A DNA stretch of 64,000 bases from Olsenella massiliensis. GTDB lineage: Bacteria > Actinomycetota > Coriobacteriia > Coriobacteriales > Atopobiaceae. The stretch spans positions 1 to 64,000 of the forward strand of contig NZ_LN898208.1 of assembly GCF_001457795.1 (NCBI RefSeq). The letters run 5' to 3'. Shown in pieces: positions 52,821 through 61,916 of this stretch (position 1 is its first letter; each line of letters begins with the position of its first letter). The notes under the pieces are model-generated. The model had not been told where the DNA came from, searched no databases, and worked only from the letters and a program-made list of their open reading frames with translations. The position numbers and the translations under genes were made by a program.

Positions 52821-52969
52821 CGCGGACGTAGGCGCGCCCCTGGCCAGTCGCACCGCTCCTTGCCATCCAGCCCAATCGGCGCACGCCGGGCGCGGTGTTC
52901 CGAGCTGACGGGGCTTCGTTGCATATTTTTGGGGAGTTTATTCCTTCGCTATGTGACGGCCTCAGAAAA

Positions 52970-53030
52970 AGTCAGCACAACTCGACCTTTTTTGGCCAAA
53001 AGTGGCTCAAAAGGCAGGGTAATGCTGACT
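52970..53030. repeat. Intergenic inverted-repeat element, copy 2 (degraded)
   Basis: The left arm AGTCAGCACAACTCG (52970-52984) and the right arm ending TAATGCTGACT (53020-53030) match the arms of copy 1 at 24098-24158 with several changes. Both copies are preceded by a run of A and span 61 bases. Confidence 0.65.
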
Positions 53031-53162
53031 GGATGCGTATCCAAGACGCAACGGATGAATACACGCGCTCAATTCACGCAACGTTCTGTCGTGCGCCTCG
53101 AATCTCTCGTTTAGGCCGTCCCGACGCGTCGCACGTTACTGACCGACAGTGCTCGATGTGGG

Positions 53163-53201
53163 CATTATTTTTTTGCATCCTGCGGAAACGTAAAAATAAT
53201 G
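53163..53201. repeat. AT-rich 10-bp inverted repeat
   Basis: CATTATTTTT (53163-53172) and AAAAATAATG (53192-53201) form a perfect inverted repeat around 19 bases. It is close to element copy 2 and may be part of the same mobile remnant, or a protein-binding site. Confidence 0.5.
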
Positions 53202-53234
53202 ACGAGAAACCCACTTGCCGGTCATTGATAACCT

Positions 53235-53273
53235 CCGGGCTGATGCTCGCCGGGCTGATGCTCGCCGGGCTGA
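53235..53273 (+). repeat. Short tandem repeat, 2.6 copies of 15 bp
   Basis: The unit CCGGGCTGATGCTCG occurs twice in full and then in part. It lies in non-coding DNA about 170 bases before the exonuclease start. Confidence 0.75.
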
Positions 53274-53443
53274 ACTTCAAGATGCTCCTCGGGCCGGCGC
53301 CAAGATCGTCGCTGACCCACCATGGACGATTTCCGCCAGTCGTGCCGCCCCAAACGCCCTACACTGAAGTATCTGGTACCCAGCAGACGGGCGTAAGGGC
53401 CAAGACCCCTCTTGCCCACCGACGCGCAAGCAAAGGCAGGAAC

Positions 53444-54412
53444 ATGAACCTTTCCCAGGCAATCGAGCACGCGAGCGCTTTCGTCTTTCCCGGCTTCCTC
53501 ACCGACGACGAGACCCTCATCGCCGAGCGCGAGCGCAATGAGGAGGCCATCGGTCTTCTTATGTCCGCCTGGATGGCGGCCCCCTCCGGACAGGAGACCT
53601 TCTCGTTTGACCTCGTCCGTAACCTCGCGGACCGCAATCGTGCGAGTTGCGACAGCTTTGGCATCGAGCGGCTGCGCGACGTGGCGCCCGCGACGCTTGC
53701 GCGCAAGCTCTCCGACGACGACCTCGTGCGCGGCGTGGCGGCCCTGCAGCACCGCAGCGCGGACGAGGTGCGTCGCTCCGCCGGGGTGGCCTGCGCCGAC
53801 CTGGGCATCGCCTACACCGAGCGGCCCGTCTCGGGTACGGTCTGCGGCATCGACATCGAGACCACCGACCGCGACCCCGCGCGCGGCTACATCATCAACG
53901 TGGGCCTGGAGTTCATGGACCTCTCGCCCAAGGCCAAGCCCGAGCACCCCTTCAGCGGCTACTGCGGCATCCCCGACATCTATGCCGACAAGGGCGTGCC
54001 CCTGGCCTTCGTGCATCACATCAGCTGGGAGGACCTTGAGGGCAAGAGGCCCCTGCGCCAGAACAAGAAGATGCAGCGGGCCATCCTCGCGGCCTTGGAG
54101 ATGTACCCCTACATGGCCCACAACGCAAGCTTCGAGGACTCGTGGTTCATGCTGCAGATAGACGGCTACGCCGAGGCGCGCAAGGCGGGGCGCATCGTGC
54201 CCATTGACACCCGCGACATCTGCCGGCGCATTGACCCCGAGTACAAGACCCTCCCCCACGACTCGCGTCCTGCGGCCCTGGAAAGCTGGGCGCTCAGGCG
54301 CGGAACCCTCAAGAGGCACCAGAAGGAGACCCACCTTGGCCTTGAGGACGTGGACCTCATGTTCCGGACGGTCCAGGCCGAGTTTTCCGAGAGAAACATG
54401 TTCACGGCCTAG
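53444..54412 (+). CDS. DnaQ-fold (DEDDh) 3'-5' exonuclease domain protein
   Basis: A 322-residue protein. The C-terminal 190 residues carry the exonuclease motifs: D137 and E139 in GIDIETTD, the HNASFED region (Exo II, 226-232), and H297-x4-D302 in HLGLED (Exo III, DEDDh type). The first 130 residues form an Arg/Ala-rich helical region without a known domain. It could act in proofreading, RNA trimming or repair; it stands alone, so its role is open. The start at 53444 has an AGG-rich site; the frame is open far upstream but is not coding there. Confidence 0.85.
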   Translation: MNLSQAIEHASAFVFPGFLTDDETLIAERERNEEAIGLLMSAWMAAPSGQETFSFDLVRNLADRNRASCDSFGIERLRDVAPATLARKLSDDDLVRGVAALQHRSADEVRRSAGVACADLGIAYTERPVSGTVCGIDIETTDRDPARGYIINVGLEFMDLSPKAKPEHPFSGYCGIPDIYADKGVPLAFVHHISWEDLEGKRPLRQNKKMQRAILAALEMYPYMAHNASFEDSWFMLQIDGYAEARKAGRIVPIDTRDICRRIDPEYKTLPHDSRPAALESWALRRGTLKRHQKETHLGLEDVDLMFRTVQAEFSERNMFTA

Positions 54413-54487
54413 CCTGCGCGCCCTGCCCGCGCGTTTCGCGAGCCCTGGCCTGGCCCGCGCATGCTCTGGTCCATGTCCGCAAACGCA

Positions 54488-54513
54488 GGACCGCCAGCTA
54501 CGGCTGGCGGTCC
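54488..54513. terminator. Strong hairpin between exonuclease and small-protein genes
   Basis: A perfect 11-bp stem with a TACG loop lies between convergent genes, a likely bidirectional terminator. Confidence 0.7.
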
Positions 54514-54546
54514 AAGCGTCGTGCGTCGATTAGGGCGTGTCGGCTG

Positions 54547-54783
54547 CTACGCCTCGAAGGCGGCCGCCTCGTCCTTGGTGACGGGCTTGAGGTCCTGGGC
54601 GGGATAGGGCGAGTCAGGCCCGCCGACGCCCACGACGAAGTACAGGCCCTGCTTGGTCTGATACAGCGTCTCCTCGTAGCCCGCAGGATCGCCAAACTGG
54701 CCAAAGCTGCGCCTGGCAAGCTCAGTGGACTTGTCCGTGTCGAAGGTGCGACGCTTGCCCTCAAAAGTCTTGACCTTACGCAT
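54547..54783 (-). CDS. Conserved small protein of unknown function
   Basis: A 78-residue protein (MRKVKTFEGKRRTFDT). It has the pattern DTDKSTELARR followed by EETLYQTKQGLYFVVG, seen in many small uncharacterised bacterial proteins of this length. No membrane segment or cysteine is present. The start at 54783 has GGATGGGA upstream; an ATG four codons earlier is possible. It lies downstream of htpG on the same strand. Confidence 0.72.
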   Translation of the reverse strand: MRKVKTFEGKRRTFDTDKSTELARRSFGQFGDPAGYEETLYQTKQGLYFVVGVGGPDSPYPAQDLKPVTKDEAAAFEA

Positions 54784-54924
54784 GTTCCCATCCAATCACT
54801 CGGTCTGTCACGTCCAAGCTCGTGCGAAAATGGTGTGACCTTATGAAAAATGTAGCTGAAAGCCCTGTGCGCTGATGGCACGAAACCAAGTTTTCACACG
54901 CAGCTTGCCAAGACATGACACGCG

Positions 54925-56895
54925 CTACATCAGCTTGGTGACGTTCTTGGCGAACTCGATGGGGTCCTCGATCGGCAGGCCCTCCACCAGCAGCGCCTGA
55001 TCGTACAGGATGGACCCCAACAGCTTGAGACGGTCGGCGTCGCCCGCGTCCTTGGCGGCGACGAGCTTGCCGAACACCGGGTGCGCGGCATTGAGCTGCA
55101 GGACGCGCTTGGCCTTGGGAGCCTGGTCGGCGTCGGGCCCCTGGCTGATGACGCGCTCCATCTCGAGCGACACGGGCCCCTCGGCGGCGATGGTGGCGGG
55201 GGCGTCCCCCAGACCCGCGGCGATGCGCACCGAGCTCACGCGCTCGCCCAGGTCCTCCTTGAGCTCGTCGAACAGCTCCTGATGCTCGCTTGTGGCCTTC
55301 TTGGCCTCGGCCTTCTCGTCCTCGGTGGCAAAGTCCAGGTCGGCGTTGGCGACGTTGGCCAGCTCAAGGTCGCGCTCGTCCGTGCCCGCGTGCTCGGAGT
55401 CGCCGGCGACGGCGTCCTGATGGTAGCTGCGCATGGCCTGGAACATGAACTCGTCCACGTCCTGCGTGCAGAGGAGCACGTCATGCCCATGGGCGAGCGC
55501 CGAGGTGACGGCCGGCACCTTCTCGAGGCGCTCGCGTGAGTCACCGGCGGCGAAGTAGATCTTGTCCTGACCCTCGGGCATGGCGGCGGCGTACTCCTTG
55601 AGGGTCACGAGCCTGCCCTCCTTGGCCGACCAGAAGAGCAAAAGGTCGGCGAGGTCGGACGCCTTGGAGCCATAGGAGCTGTAAATGCCAAACTTGAGGC
55701 TGCGCCCAAAGTTGTCGAAGAACTTCTCATAGGCCTCGCGGTCGTCGTCGCGCAGGGCGGCAAGCTCCGAGCCGATCTTCTTCTCGATGCGCCGGGCGAT
55801 GGCTCTGAGCTGCGAGTTCTGCTGGAGGGTCTCACGCGAGATGTTGAGCGTCACGTCAGGGCTGTCCACGACGCCGCGCACGAAGTTGTAGTGGTCCGGC
55901 ACGAGGTCGGCGCACTTCTCCTGGATGAGGACGTTGGAGCTGTAGAGCGCCAACCCCTTCTCGAAATCCTTGCTGTAGAGGTCAAAGGGGCGCTGGCTGG
56001 GAATGAAGAGCAGCGCGTCGTACGACAGGGCGCCCTCGGCGTGAAAGCTGATGGTGCGCGCGGGGTCGGCCCAGTCATGGAAGCTCGTCTGGTAGAACTC
56101 GTCGTAGTCCTCCTGCTTGACCTCGCTCTGGCGCCTCTTCCAGATGGGCGTCATGGAGTTGAGCGTTTCGAGCTCCTCGTACTGCTCGTACTCGGGCTTC
56201 CAGTCGTCGCCCGCGTCCTCGGGCTTGGGCTTCTGCCGACTCTTGGTGACCATCATCCGGATGGGGTGGCGCACATAGTTGGAGTAGCGGCGCACCAGGT
56301 CGCGCAGGCCCCACTCCGAGAGGAAGCGGTCGGTGTCGTCGCCCTCGGTAGACGGGCGCAGGACGAGCGTCACGTCGGTGCCATGGTCGTCGGCGCCGGG
56401 ACGCTCGTCGTCCCGCGCGGCGGCGACGGTGTAGCCCTTGACGCCGTCAGACTCCCAGGCGCTGGCAGACGACGCCCCCAGGGCGCGACTCACCACGCGG
56501 ACTCTCTCGGCTACCATGAAGCTGGAGTAGAAGCCCACGCCAAATTGGCCGATGATGTCGATGGCGTCGCCCTGGTGCTCGGCGTTGGCCTCCTTGAACG
56601 CCTCGGACCCCGAGTGTGCGATGGTGCCGAGGTTCTTCTCCAGCTCCTCGGCCGTCATGCCGATGCCGTTGTCGCTGACCGTGACGGTGCGGGCGTCCTT
56701 GTCAAACGAGACGCTAATGGCCAGGCTCGACTGGTCGATGCCCAGGGCGGGGTCCTTGATGGCCTCGAAGCTCAGCTTGTCCAGGGCATCCGAGGCGTTG
56801 GAGATGAGCTCGCGCAGGAAGATCTCGCGATTGGTGTAGATGGAGTTGATCATTAGGTCGAGCAACTTCTTGCTCTCGGTCTTGAACTGCTTCAT
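54925..56895 (-). CDS. htpG: Molecular chaperone HtpG (Hsp90)
   Basis: A 656-residue Hsp90. The N-terminal ATPase has LRELISNASDALDKL, DNGIGM, GTIAHSG and GQFGVGFYSSFMV. The middle domain has NFVRGVVDS and the arginine loop of SRETLQQN, followed by the dimerisation domain. It folds client proteins in the cytoplasm. The ATG at 56895 has AAAGGGG upstream; a TTG at 56919 would add eight residues. Confidence 0.97.
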   Translation of the reverse strand: MKQFKTESKKLLDLMINSIYTNREIFLRELISNASDALDKLSFEAIKDPALGIDQSSLAISVSFDKDARTVTVSDNGIGMTAEELEKNLGTIAHSGSEAFKEANAEHQGDAIDIIGQFGVGFYSSFMVAERVRVVSRALGASSASAWESDGVKGYTVAAARDDERPGADDHGTDVTLVLRPSTEGDDTDRFLSEWGLRDLVRRYSNYVRHPIRMMVTKSRQKPKPEDAGDDWKPEYEQYEELETLNSMTPIWKRRQSEVKQEDYDEFYQTSFHDWADPARTISFHAEGALSYDALLFIPSQRPFDLYSKDFEKGLALYSSNVLIQEKCADLVPDHYNFVRGVVDSPDVTLNISRETLQQNSQLRAIARRIEKKIGSELAALRDDDREAYEKFFDNFGRSLKFGIYSSYGSKASDLADLLLFWSAKEGRLVTLKEYAAAMPEGQDKIYFAAGDSRERLEKVPAVTSALAHGHDVLLCTQDVDEFMFQAMRSYHQDAVAGDSEHAGTDERDLELANVANADLDFATEDEKAEAKKATSEHQELFDELKEDLGERVSSVRIAAGLGDAPATIAAEGPVSLEMERVISQGPDADQAPKAKRVLQLNAAHPVFGKLVAAKDAGDADRLKLLGSILYDQALLVEGLPIEDPIEFAKNVTKLM

Positions 56896-57062
56896 GTGAC
56901 GCGTGTCCCCTTTCGCCAACGTTCATGGTCCGCCCATTCTGATACCCCAAGCGCCTGCCGACAAAACGTCGCAGGCATAAAATCTTATACAAACGCACTT
57001 AGATGTCACCGTGCCGGCGCCGCGCGCGCTGGAATCATGGGCGGTCGAGCCAGCGGACCCGC

Positions 57063-57734
57063 CTAGCAAACCCCCTCGACGGCAATCCAGCTGGTTTCCT
57101 CCTTCAGGTGCGCGACGGCCGAGGAGAAGCCCGCCGCCAGAAGCAGGTCGCGGTACTCCCAGGGTTCCAGGACCGTAAGGTCGTGCTCCCTGATGTTGGC
57201 GAGGGTCTCGTCAGGAAGGTCGTCCCGGCGGTAGACGTCGCAGACCAACAGGAACCGGCCGCGCGGCCTGAGGACCCGGCGCACCTCGCGCAGGCCCCGT
57301 GCGGGGTCGGGCCAGAAGTAGAAGCTCTCCACCGTGGTCACCACGTCAAAGCTGGCATCGGGAAAGGGCAGCCGGTCAACGGAGGCCTCCGTCACGTCCA
57401 TGAGCCCCGCACGGAGGGCGGCCTCGTTGAACGCACGCGACTCGGCGCAGGACACGCTCGAATAGTCCACCCCGCTCACGTGACCCTGCCCCTCCCCCGC
57501 GCCTGCGCCCGCCCGTGCGATGCGGTCGAGAATCCGTCGCATCGTGGCGCCCCCGCCGCACCCGACGTCAAGGGCTCGCAGGCCCGGACGCCAGGGTAAG
57601 AGGTCAAGGGCCCAGTTGGTCACGGCGGCGTGGCTCCTGTTCATGCGCCGCAGCATCCGCGACCCACAGGTCCCCGTCGGTCGGGACGGGTCGCCCGCCT
57701 GTGTCACCTCGCGCTCGCTCATCTCGTCGTCCAT
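57063..57734 (-). CDS. SAM-dependent methyltransferase (class I)
   Basis: A 223-residue Rossmann-fold methyltransferase. Motif I is LDVGCGGGATMR, a post-I acidic residue is in GVDYS, and motif IV/V is PFPDASFDVVTTVESFYFW. The substrate is unknown; the type resembles ubiquinone/menaquinone-like or small-molecule methyltransferases. AAGGGGG lies upstream of the ATG at 57734. It is divergent from the TM1266-family gene. Confidence 0.87.
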   Translation of the reverse strand: MDDEMSEREVTQAGDPSRPTGTCGSRMLRRMNRSHAAVTNWALDLLPWRPGLRALDVGCGGGATMRRILDRIARAGAGAGEGQGHVSGVDYSSVSCAESRAFNEAALRAGLMDVTEASVDRLPFPDASFDVVTTVESFYFWPDPARGLREVRRVLRPRGRFLLVCDVYRRDDLPDETLANIREHDLTVLEPWEYRDLLLAAGFSSAVAHLKEETSWIAVEGVC

Positions 57735-57909
57735 GCATCGCCCCCTTGGAAGGCGGCCGCCCGAGGCCGCGTCCACGCTCGTGGCTAGAGATTCTACGTC
57801 AATCGCCCGAAGGGGATTGTCCGTCACCCCCGCGACGCGCTAGGCTAGGGACGTCCCAACGACAGCACGTGACGACCGAGCACGAAGACAGCACGCGAAG
57901 GAACACGCC

Positions 57910-58164
57910 ATGCCCTCCAGGGTCGCACTCATCGCCATCATCGTCGAGAACCCCGCGTCCGTCCCGACGCTCAACGAGCTTCTGCACGAGCATGCCGACT
58001 ACGTCATCGGACGCATGGGACTTCCCTACCACGCGCGCGGCGTCAATGTCATCAGCGTCGCCGTGGACGCGCCCCAGGACGTTATCGCGGGGCTCGCAGG
58101 CGCCATCGGCGCCCTCGACGGCGTCAGCGCCAAGACCGCCTACTCCAACGTCTATGGAGCATAG
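57910..58164 (+). CDS. TM1266-family putative iron-only hydrogenase system regulator
   Basis: An 84-residue ACT/NikR-like protein. The pattern RVALIAIIVEN ... LNELLHEHADYVIGRMGLPY ... ISVAVDAPQDVIAGLAGAIGALDGVSAKT matches the TM1266 family, which often sits beside hydE, hydF and hydG in other genomes. Here it lies about 14 kb from hydEF. It supports an [FeFe] hydrogenase in this genome; whether it binds DNA is unproven. GAAGGA lies before the ATG. Confidence 0.85.
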   Translation: MPSRVALIAIIVENPASVPTLNELLHEHADYVIGRMGLPYHARGVNVISVAVDAPQDVIAGLAGAIGALDGVSAKTAYSNVYGA

Positions 58165-58329
58165 TCGTGCCGTTTTCGAGGTCGTCGGCGGCGGGCGGGG
58201 CATGCGTCCGAAAAGCGGGCGGAACATCTGTCCGAAAACGTCGCGCGTGGGGCACAAGCCTTATGGGGCCCTTGGCGCCGCTGGCCCAGGGCGCCCGCAG
58301 GCAGACGCCGCCATACGAAGGAGAGATGC

Positions 58330-58983
58330 GTGAAGGTCACTCGCAAGCGTAAGCACGGCAGGCTCAACCTGCACGTCGAGGGGCGCCGCGCCCACAGGAA
58401 GACCAACAACAGGTATCCCTTCCTCGACCTTGACTTCGTGGACGAGGAGCCGCTCGACGTAAAGACTCGCGTCCTCTATGGCGTCGGGGCCGTCGGCTGC
58501 GTCATCCTCGCCGTCATCGGGGCGATCTTCCCCGTCCTTCCCGCCATTCCCTTCTGGGTCCTCGCCGTCATCTGCCTCTCCCACGCCTTTCCCGGCTTTG
58601 GGCGGCTCGTGCGCGAATCGAGGCTGTACCGATGGCTCATCGCCAAGCTCAACGAGCCCGAGAAGAAGACCCGCCGCCCCATCATGCGCCGCCAGGACAA
58701 GAACAGGATCATGTGGCGCGTGAGTCTGGGGGTGCTCGCCCTCGTCGCCTTCGTGGTCCTCACCTGGAGGGTCGTGCGCTATCCTGGCGTCGTCGCCGCC
58801 GTCGTGAGCGTGGTGACCTCTCTCATCTGGGTCATCAGCTGGTTCTACCTCTTCATCTACGTGCGCGAGCCGGAGGCGACCATCAAGCCGGACGCGCGCA
58901 AGACGCCCCGGGACGCCGTGACGACGACCCCGTCCGGCCGCCGCCTGCCGCCCGACGCCCACGCACGCTCCGAGGCCAGCTAG
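58330..58983 (+). CDS. DUF454 (YbaN)-like membrane protein
   Basis: A 217-residue protein with an Arg/Lys-rich N-terminus and about four transmembrane helices. The segment AVIGAIFPVLPAIPFWVLAVICL and the following arginine-rich loop (RESRLYRWLIAKL) resemble the DUF454/YbaN family of inner-membrane proteins of unknown function. The N- and C-terminal tails are extra. A GTG start with AAGGAGAG upstream. Confidence 0.78.
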   Translation: MKVTRKRKHGRLNLHVEGRRAHRKTNNRYPFLDLDFVDEEPLDVKTRVLYGVGAVGCVILAVIGAIFPVLPAIPFWVLAVICLSHAFPGFGRLVRESRLYRWLIAKLNEPEKKTRRPIMRRQDKNRIMWRVSLGVLALVAFVVLTWRVVRYPGVVAAVVSVVTSLIWVISWFYLFIYVREPEATIKPDARKTPRDAVTTTPSGRRLPPDAHARSEAS

Positions 58984-59023
58984 CACCGCGGGTGGACGGC
59001 CCGTCAGGACTGGACGAGACCTG

Positions 59024-60169
59024 TCAAAGCGTGCCGGCAAAGCCGGGCAGCCTGCGACAGAGGCGCGTGACGGCGATCGATCCGCCGACGCCCGCGGCGA
59101 CGATGACCAGCTGAAGCAGGATGACGCCCCCGACGCCCGCCGTGGCCACAAGTTCCACGACGGCGCGCGAGAGCAGCAGGAGATGCGAGAAGAGCGGATG
59201 GATCACATAGATGCCAAAGCTGTGATCCGCGACGATGCGCACCCAGGATGGGACGCTCGTCGGCGCTCCCACGACGCGACGCGCGCCGACGAAGACGAGC
59301 GCGCCGAAGGGCAGGATGGCAAGATGCTCGGGAAGGCAGAGCGCTCCCAGCCCGAGCGTGGCAGCGAGCCACTCGACGAGGACGAGGGCGCCCAGGCCCA
59401 GGCAGAGCAGGGCCGCCCACGCCCCGCCCGCAGGGGCGCCGCGCGCCTCGTCCCCGAAGGCGCCCTCGTCGCCCAGACGATGGAGGACGTGTCCCGCCAG
59501 GTAGTACGGAAGCGGAAACGCCCAGCCCACGAGCCGTGCGAGCGAGGCTGCCACGGGGACGTCGACGCCCATGAGCCCCAGGGTCGCGGGCCCGCAGCAC
59601 GCAAGCCACAGCACGCCCGTCAGCAGGGACAGCCCCACGGTCGTCTGGTGACGAGCGATTGCGCGCAGGGCCGGCGTGACGAGGTAGAGCCCCAGCGTCG
59701 CGTACAGGTACCACAGGTGGTCCCAGGAACGGCCGCTCAGCAGGTTGACGAGGGCCGCGCGAACGACGTCCGCGTCAAGGCCGCCCGCCTCCCACGTTGC
59801 CTCCATCAGGCAGAAGAGCAGGCCAAACGTCATGAGCACGAAGACGACGCGCCAGACGTGCGACAAAAGCTTGCCAGGTGGCATGGGCCGGTCCGCGTCG
59901 AGCATGAGCGCCCCGCTCATCATGAGGAAGCAGGGGACGGCCCAGCGCGTCAGGGGTATGCTCGCCAGCTCCTCGCAGCGCAGCAGCGAGGGGGCCAGTC
60001 CCGACAGCGTCGGCTCGAGGCTCAGCGCGACGTAGGCATGGAGCAGCACGATGGCGAGCGCGCCCAAGGCGCGCAGCCACTGGAGGTACCAGATGGTCCC
60101 CGACGCGCGCGCGGCCCGCTCCCGCCGTCCGCCGAAAGGCGGGTCGCCTGTTCTTTGTGTCGCGAGCAC
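59024..60169 (-). CDS. Acyltransferase 3 family membrane protein
   Basis: A 381-residue polytopic protein with about ten transmembrane helices. The Acyl_transf_3 hallmarks are WLRALGALAIVLLHAYV near the N-terminus, a conserved histidine in that helix, and LTRWAVPCFLMMSGALML. It probably O-acylates a cell-surface glycan or lipid. The start is a GTG 8 bases after the PfkB kinase stop without a ribosome-binding site, so expression may depend on coupling. Confidence 0.85.
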   Translation of the reverse strand: MLATQRTGDPPFGGRRERAARASGTIWYLQWLRALGALAIVLLHAYVALSLEPTLSGLAPSLLRCEELASIPLTRWAVPCFLMMSGALMLDADRPMPPGKLLSHVWRVVFVLMTFGLLFCLMEATWEAGGLDADVVRAALVNLLSGRSWDHLWYLYATLGLYLVTPALRAIARHQTTVGLSLLTGVLWLACCGPATLGLMGVDVPVAASLARLVGWAFPLPYYLAGHVLHRLGDEGAFGDEARGAPAGGAWAALLCLGLGALVLVEWLAATLGLGALCLPEHLAILPFGALVFVGARRVVGAPTSVPSWVRIVADHSFGIYVIHPLFSHLLLLSRAVVELVATAGVGGVILLQLVIVAAGVGGSIAVTRLCRRLPGFAGTL

Positions 60170-60177
60170 CAGAGCGG

Positions 60178-61113
60178 CTACGCCTTCGCCTCGTGCGCCT
60201 TGACGAAGTCCTGCACCTCATACCAGCTGGGGATGGAGGACTGCGCCCCCAGGCGCGTGATGGCGATGGCCGCCGCCGCGCTCGCCAGCTTCATGCTCGA
60301 GACGATCGTCCCGCCGTCCGCGATGTGGGCGGCGATCTCGCCCACGTAGCTGTCACCTGCGCACGACGCGTCCACGATCTGGACGTCATACCCCTCGACC
60401 TTGAAGAACTTGCCGTCGGCAAGGGTCACGGAGCCGCGGTCCTTGAGCGTGATGATGCAGTTGCGCACGCCCTTGCCGTAGAAGAACTGCAAGGCCTTCT
60501 CGGCGGCCTCATCGTCCACGGGCCAGATCCCTGACAGGGCGCGGCAGTCCGTGCGGTTGACCACCAGCAGGTCAAGGTCCTTGTAGGCCTCGTCAGGCAG
60601 CGTCTCGCCGGCGCTCACCGAGGCGCGCAGAATGGTGTAGAGACCGTTGCGCTTGGCGCAGGCGAGCGACTCGAGCGCCACGGGCAGGCCGGGTCCCAGC
60701 GACATGAGAAAGACGTTGCGATGCTGGCCCAGGCCGTGGATGGCGGCACGCACCTCGCTGTAGGAGATCTTCTCGTTGGCGCCGGGGTCGGTGACCACCG
60801 CGCGGTCCTTGCCGCTGCGCAGCACGAGCGAGACGCCCGTGGCGGCACGCGCCGTCACGCTCACGTTGCTCACGGACACGCCATGGATGGTGAGGTCGCT
60901 CGTGAGCTTGCGGCCGTTATGGTCGTTGCCCACCTTGCCCACCATGTAGGTCTCGGCACCCATGCGCGCCGCGGCGACGGCCTCGTTGCCGCCCTTGCCT
61001 CCCGAGGTCGAGAGGAACCCCGTCCCGCGCAGCGAGTCTCCCAGCGTGGGGATGCCCTCGCACTCCATGGACAGGTCCATGTTCAGACTACCGAATACGA
61101 TGACCTTCAGCAT
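60178..61113 (-). CDS. PfkB-family carbohydrate kinase (ribokinase-like)
   Basis: A 311-residue ribokinase-fold kinase. The N-terminal VFGSLNMDLSM and the GGKGGNEAVAAARMGA motif bind sugar. The C-terminal signature region reads DASCAGDSYVG, keeping the catalytic Asp but with Cys where Gly is usual. The sugar is unknown. It lies 35 bases after gatD and 8 bases before the acyltransferase gene, in one probable operon. Confidence 0.9.
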   Translation of the reverse strand: MLKVIVFGSLNMDLSMECEGIPTLGDSLRGTGFLSTSGGKGGNEAVAAARMGAETYMVGKVGNDHNGRKLTSDLTIHGVSVSNVSVTARAATGVSLVLRSGKDRAVVTDPGANEKISYSEVRAAIHGLGQHRNVFLMSLGPGLPVALESLACAKRNGLYTILRASVSAGETLPDEAYKDLDLLVVNRTDCRALSGIWPVDDEAAEKALQFFYGKGVRNCIITLKDRGSVTLADGKFFKVEGYDVQIVDASCAGDSYVGEIAAHIADGGTIVSSMKLASAAAAIAITRLGAQSSIPSWYEVQDFVKAHEAKA

Positions 61114-61148
61114 GAGACGATCTCTCCCTTCGATTCGTGCCGACCGCC

Positions 61149-61916
61149 CTACCGCACGGGGACGGCGCCCGCCATCATTCTGTCATACATGACCTTGTTC
61201 GCGGCAAGCTCCTCGCCATCGTCGAGGGGCTCGAGACTCCCCTGACCATACTTGCGCTCGAGCGCGCGCGACAGCAGATAATCGGCGACGCCCGGGTTCT
61301 TAGGCAGGAGCGGGCCGTGAACATAGGTGCCCAGCACGTTGTTGGACAGGCAGCCCTCCTGGCCCGAGCTGCCGTCGTTGCCAAAGCCGTAGGCCACCGT
61401 GCCGAGGGGCTCCACGCCGGGCCCCAGGTGCGTGCGGCCCCCATGGTTCTCGTAGCCCACGATGGGCTGGGGACTGACGCGGCTGCGCACGGCGACGTTG
61501 CCGATGAGGCGCGGCTCGGCGCGGTCGGTGTACAAGTCCACCAGGCCCAGGCCCCGGACCTTCTCGCCGCCGAGCTGGTAGTAATGGCCCAGCAGCTGAT
61601 AGCCTCCGCAGACGGCGACAAGCACGCCGCCGTCGGCCACGTACGAGGCGATCTCGTCGCGCCAGCTCAGGAGCCTCTCGCAGACGATTCGCTGCTCGCG
61701 GTCGGTCCCTCCCCCCATGAACACGATGTCCACGTCGGAAAAGCCCAGGGACTCCCCCAGGGACACCTCGACGACCTCGCAGCCGAGCCCGCGCCAGGCG
61801 AGGCGCCTCTTGAGCACGAGCATGTTGCCCGAGTCGCCGTAGAGGTTGAGCAGCTCGGGAAAGAGATGCGCTATCCTGAGCCCGCGACGGGCTCCCGCCG
61901 TGATGCCCGCGCTCAT
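61149..61916 (-). CDS. gatD: Lipid II isoglutaminyl synthase, glutaminase subunit GatD
   Basis: A 255-residue class I glutamine amidotransferase. The nucleophile is Cys in AVCGGYQLLG and the histidine is in GTYVHGPLL. With MurT it amidates the D-glutamate of lipid II. It overlaps murT by four bases, as in other Gram-positives. Confidence 0.95.
   Translation of the reverse strand: MSAGITAGARRGLRIAHLFPELLNLYGDSGNMLVLKRRLAWRGLGCEVVEVSLGESLGFSDVDIVFMGGGTDREQRIVCERLLSWRDEIASYVADGGVLVAVCGGYQLLGHYYQLGGEKVRGLGLVDLYTDRAEPRLIGNVAVRSRVSPQPIVGYENHGGRTHLGPGVEPLGTVAYGFGNDGSSGQEGCLSNNVLGTYVHGPLLPKNPGVADYLLSRALERKYGQGSLEPLDDGEELAANKVMYDRMMAGAVPVR

Larger units (their letters stand above)
52821..53443. other. 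Long AT-richer intergenic region with repeats
   Basis: A frame is open across all 623 bases into the exonuclease gene, but its composition and residues are not protein-like and there is no ribosome-binding site. The region holds inverted-repeat element copy 2, a second AT-rich inverted repeat and a short tandem repeat, all listed separately. It probably also holds the exonuclease promoter, which I could not define. Confidence 0.6.

Noticed and set aside
52895-53443. A 183-codon upstream extension of the exonuclease gene
   Set aside because: It crosses repeats and AT-rich DNA, has no ribosome-binding site and does not resemble a protein; the ATG at 53444 has a usable site.
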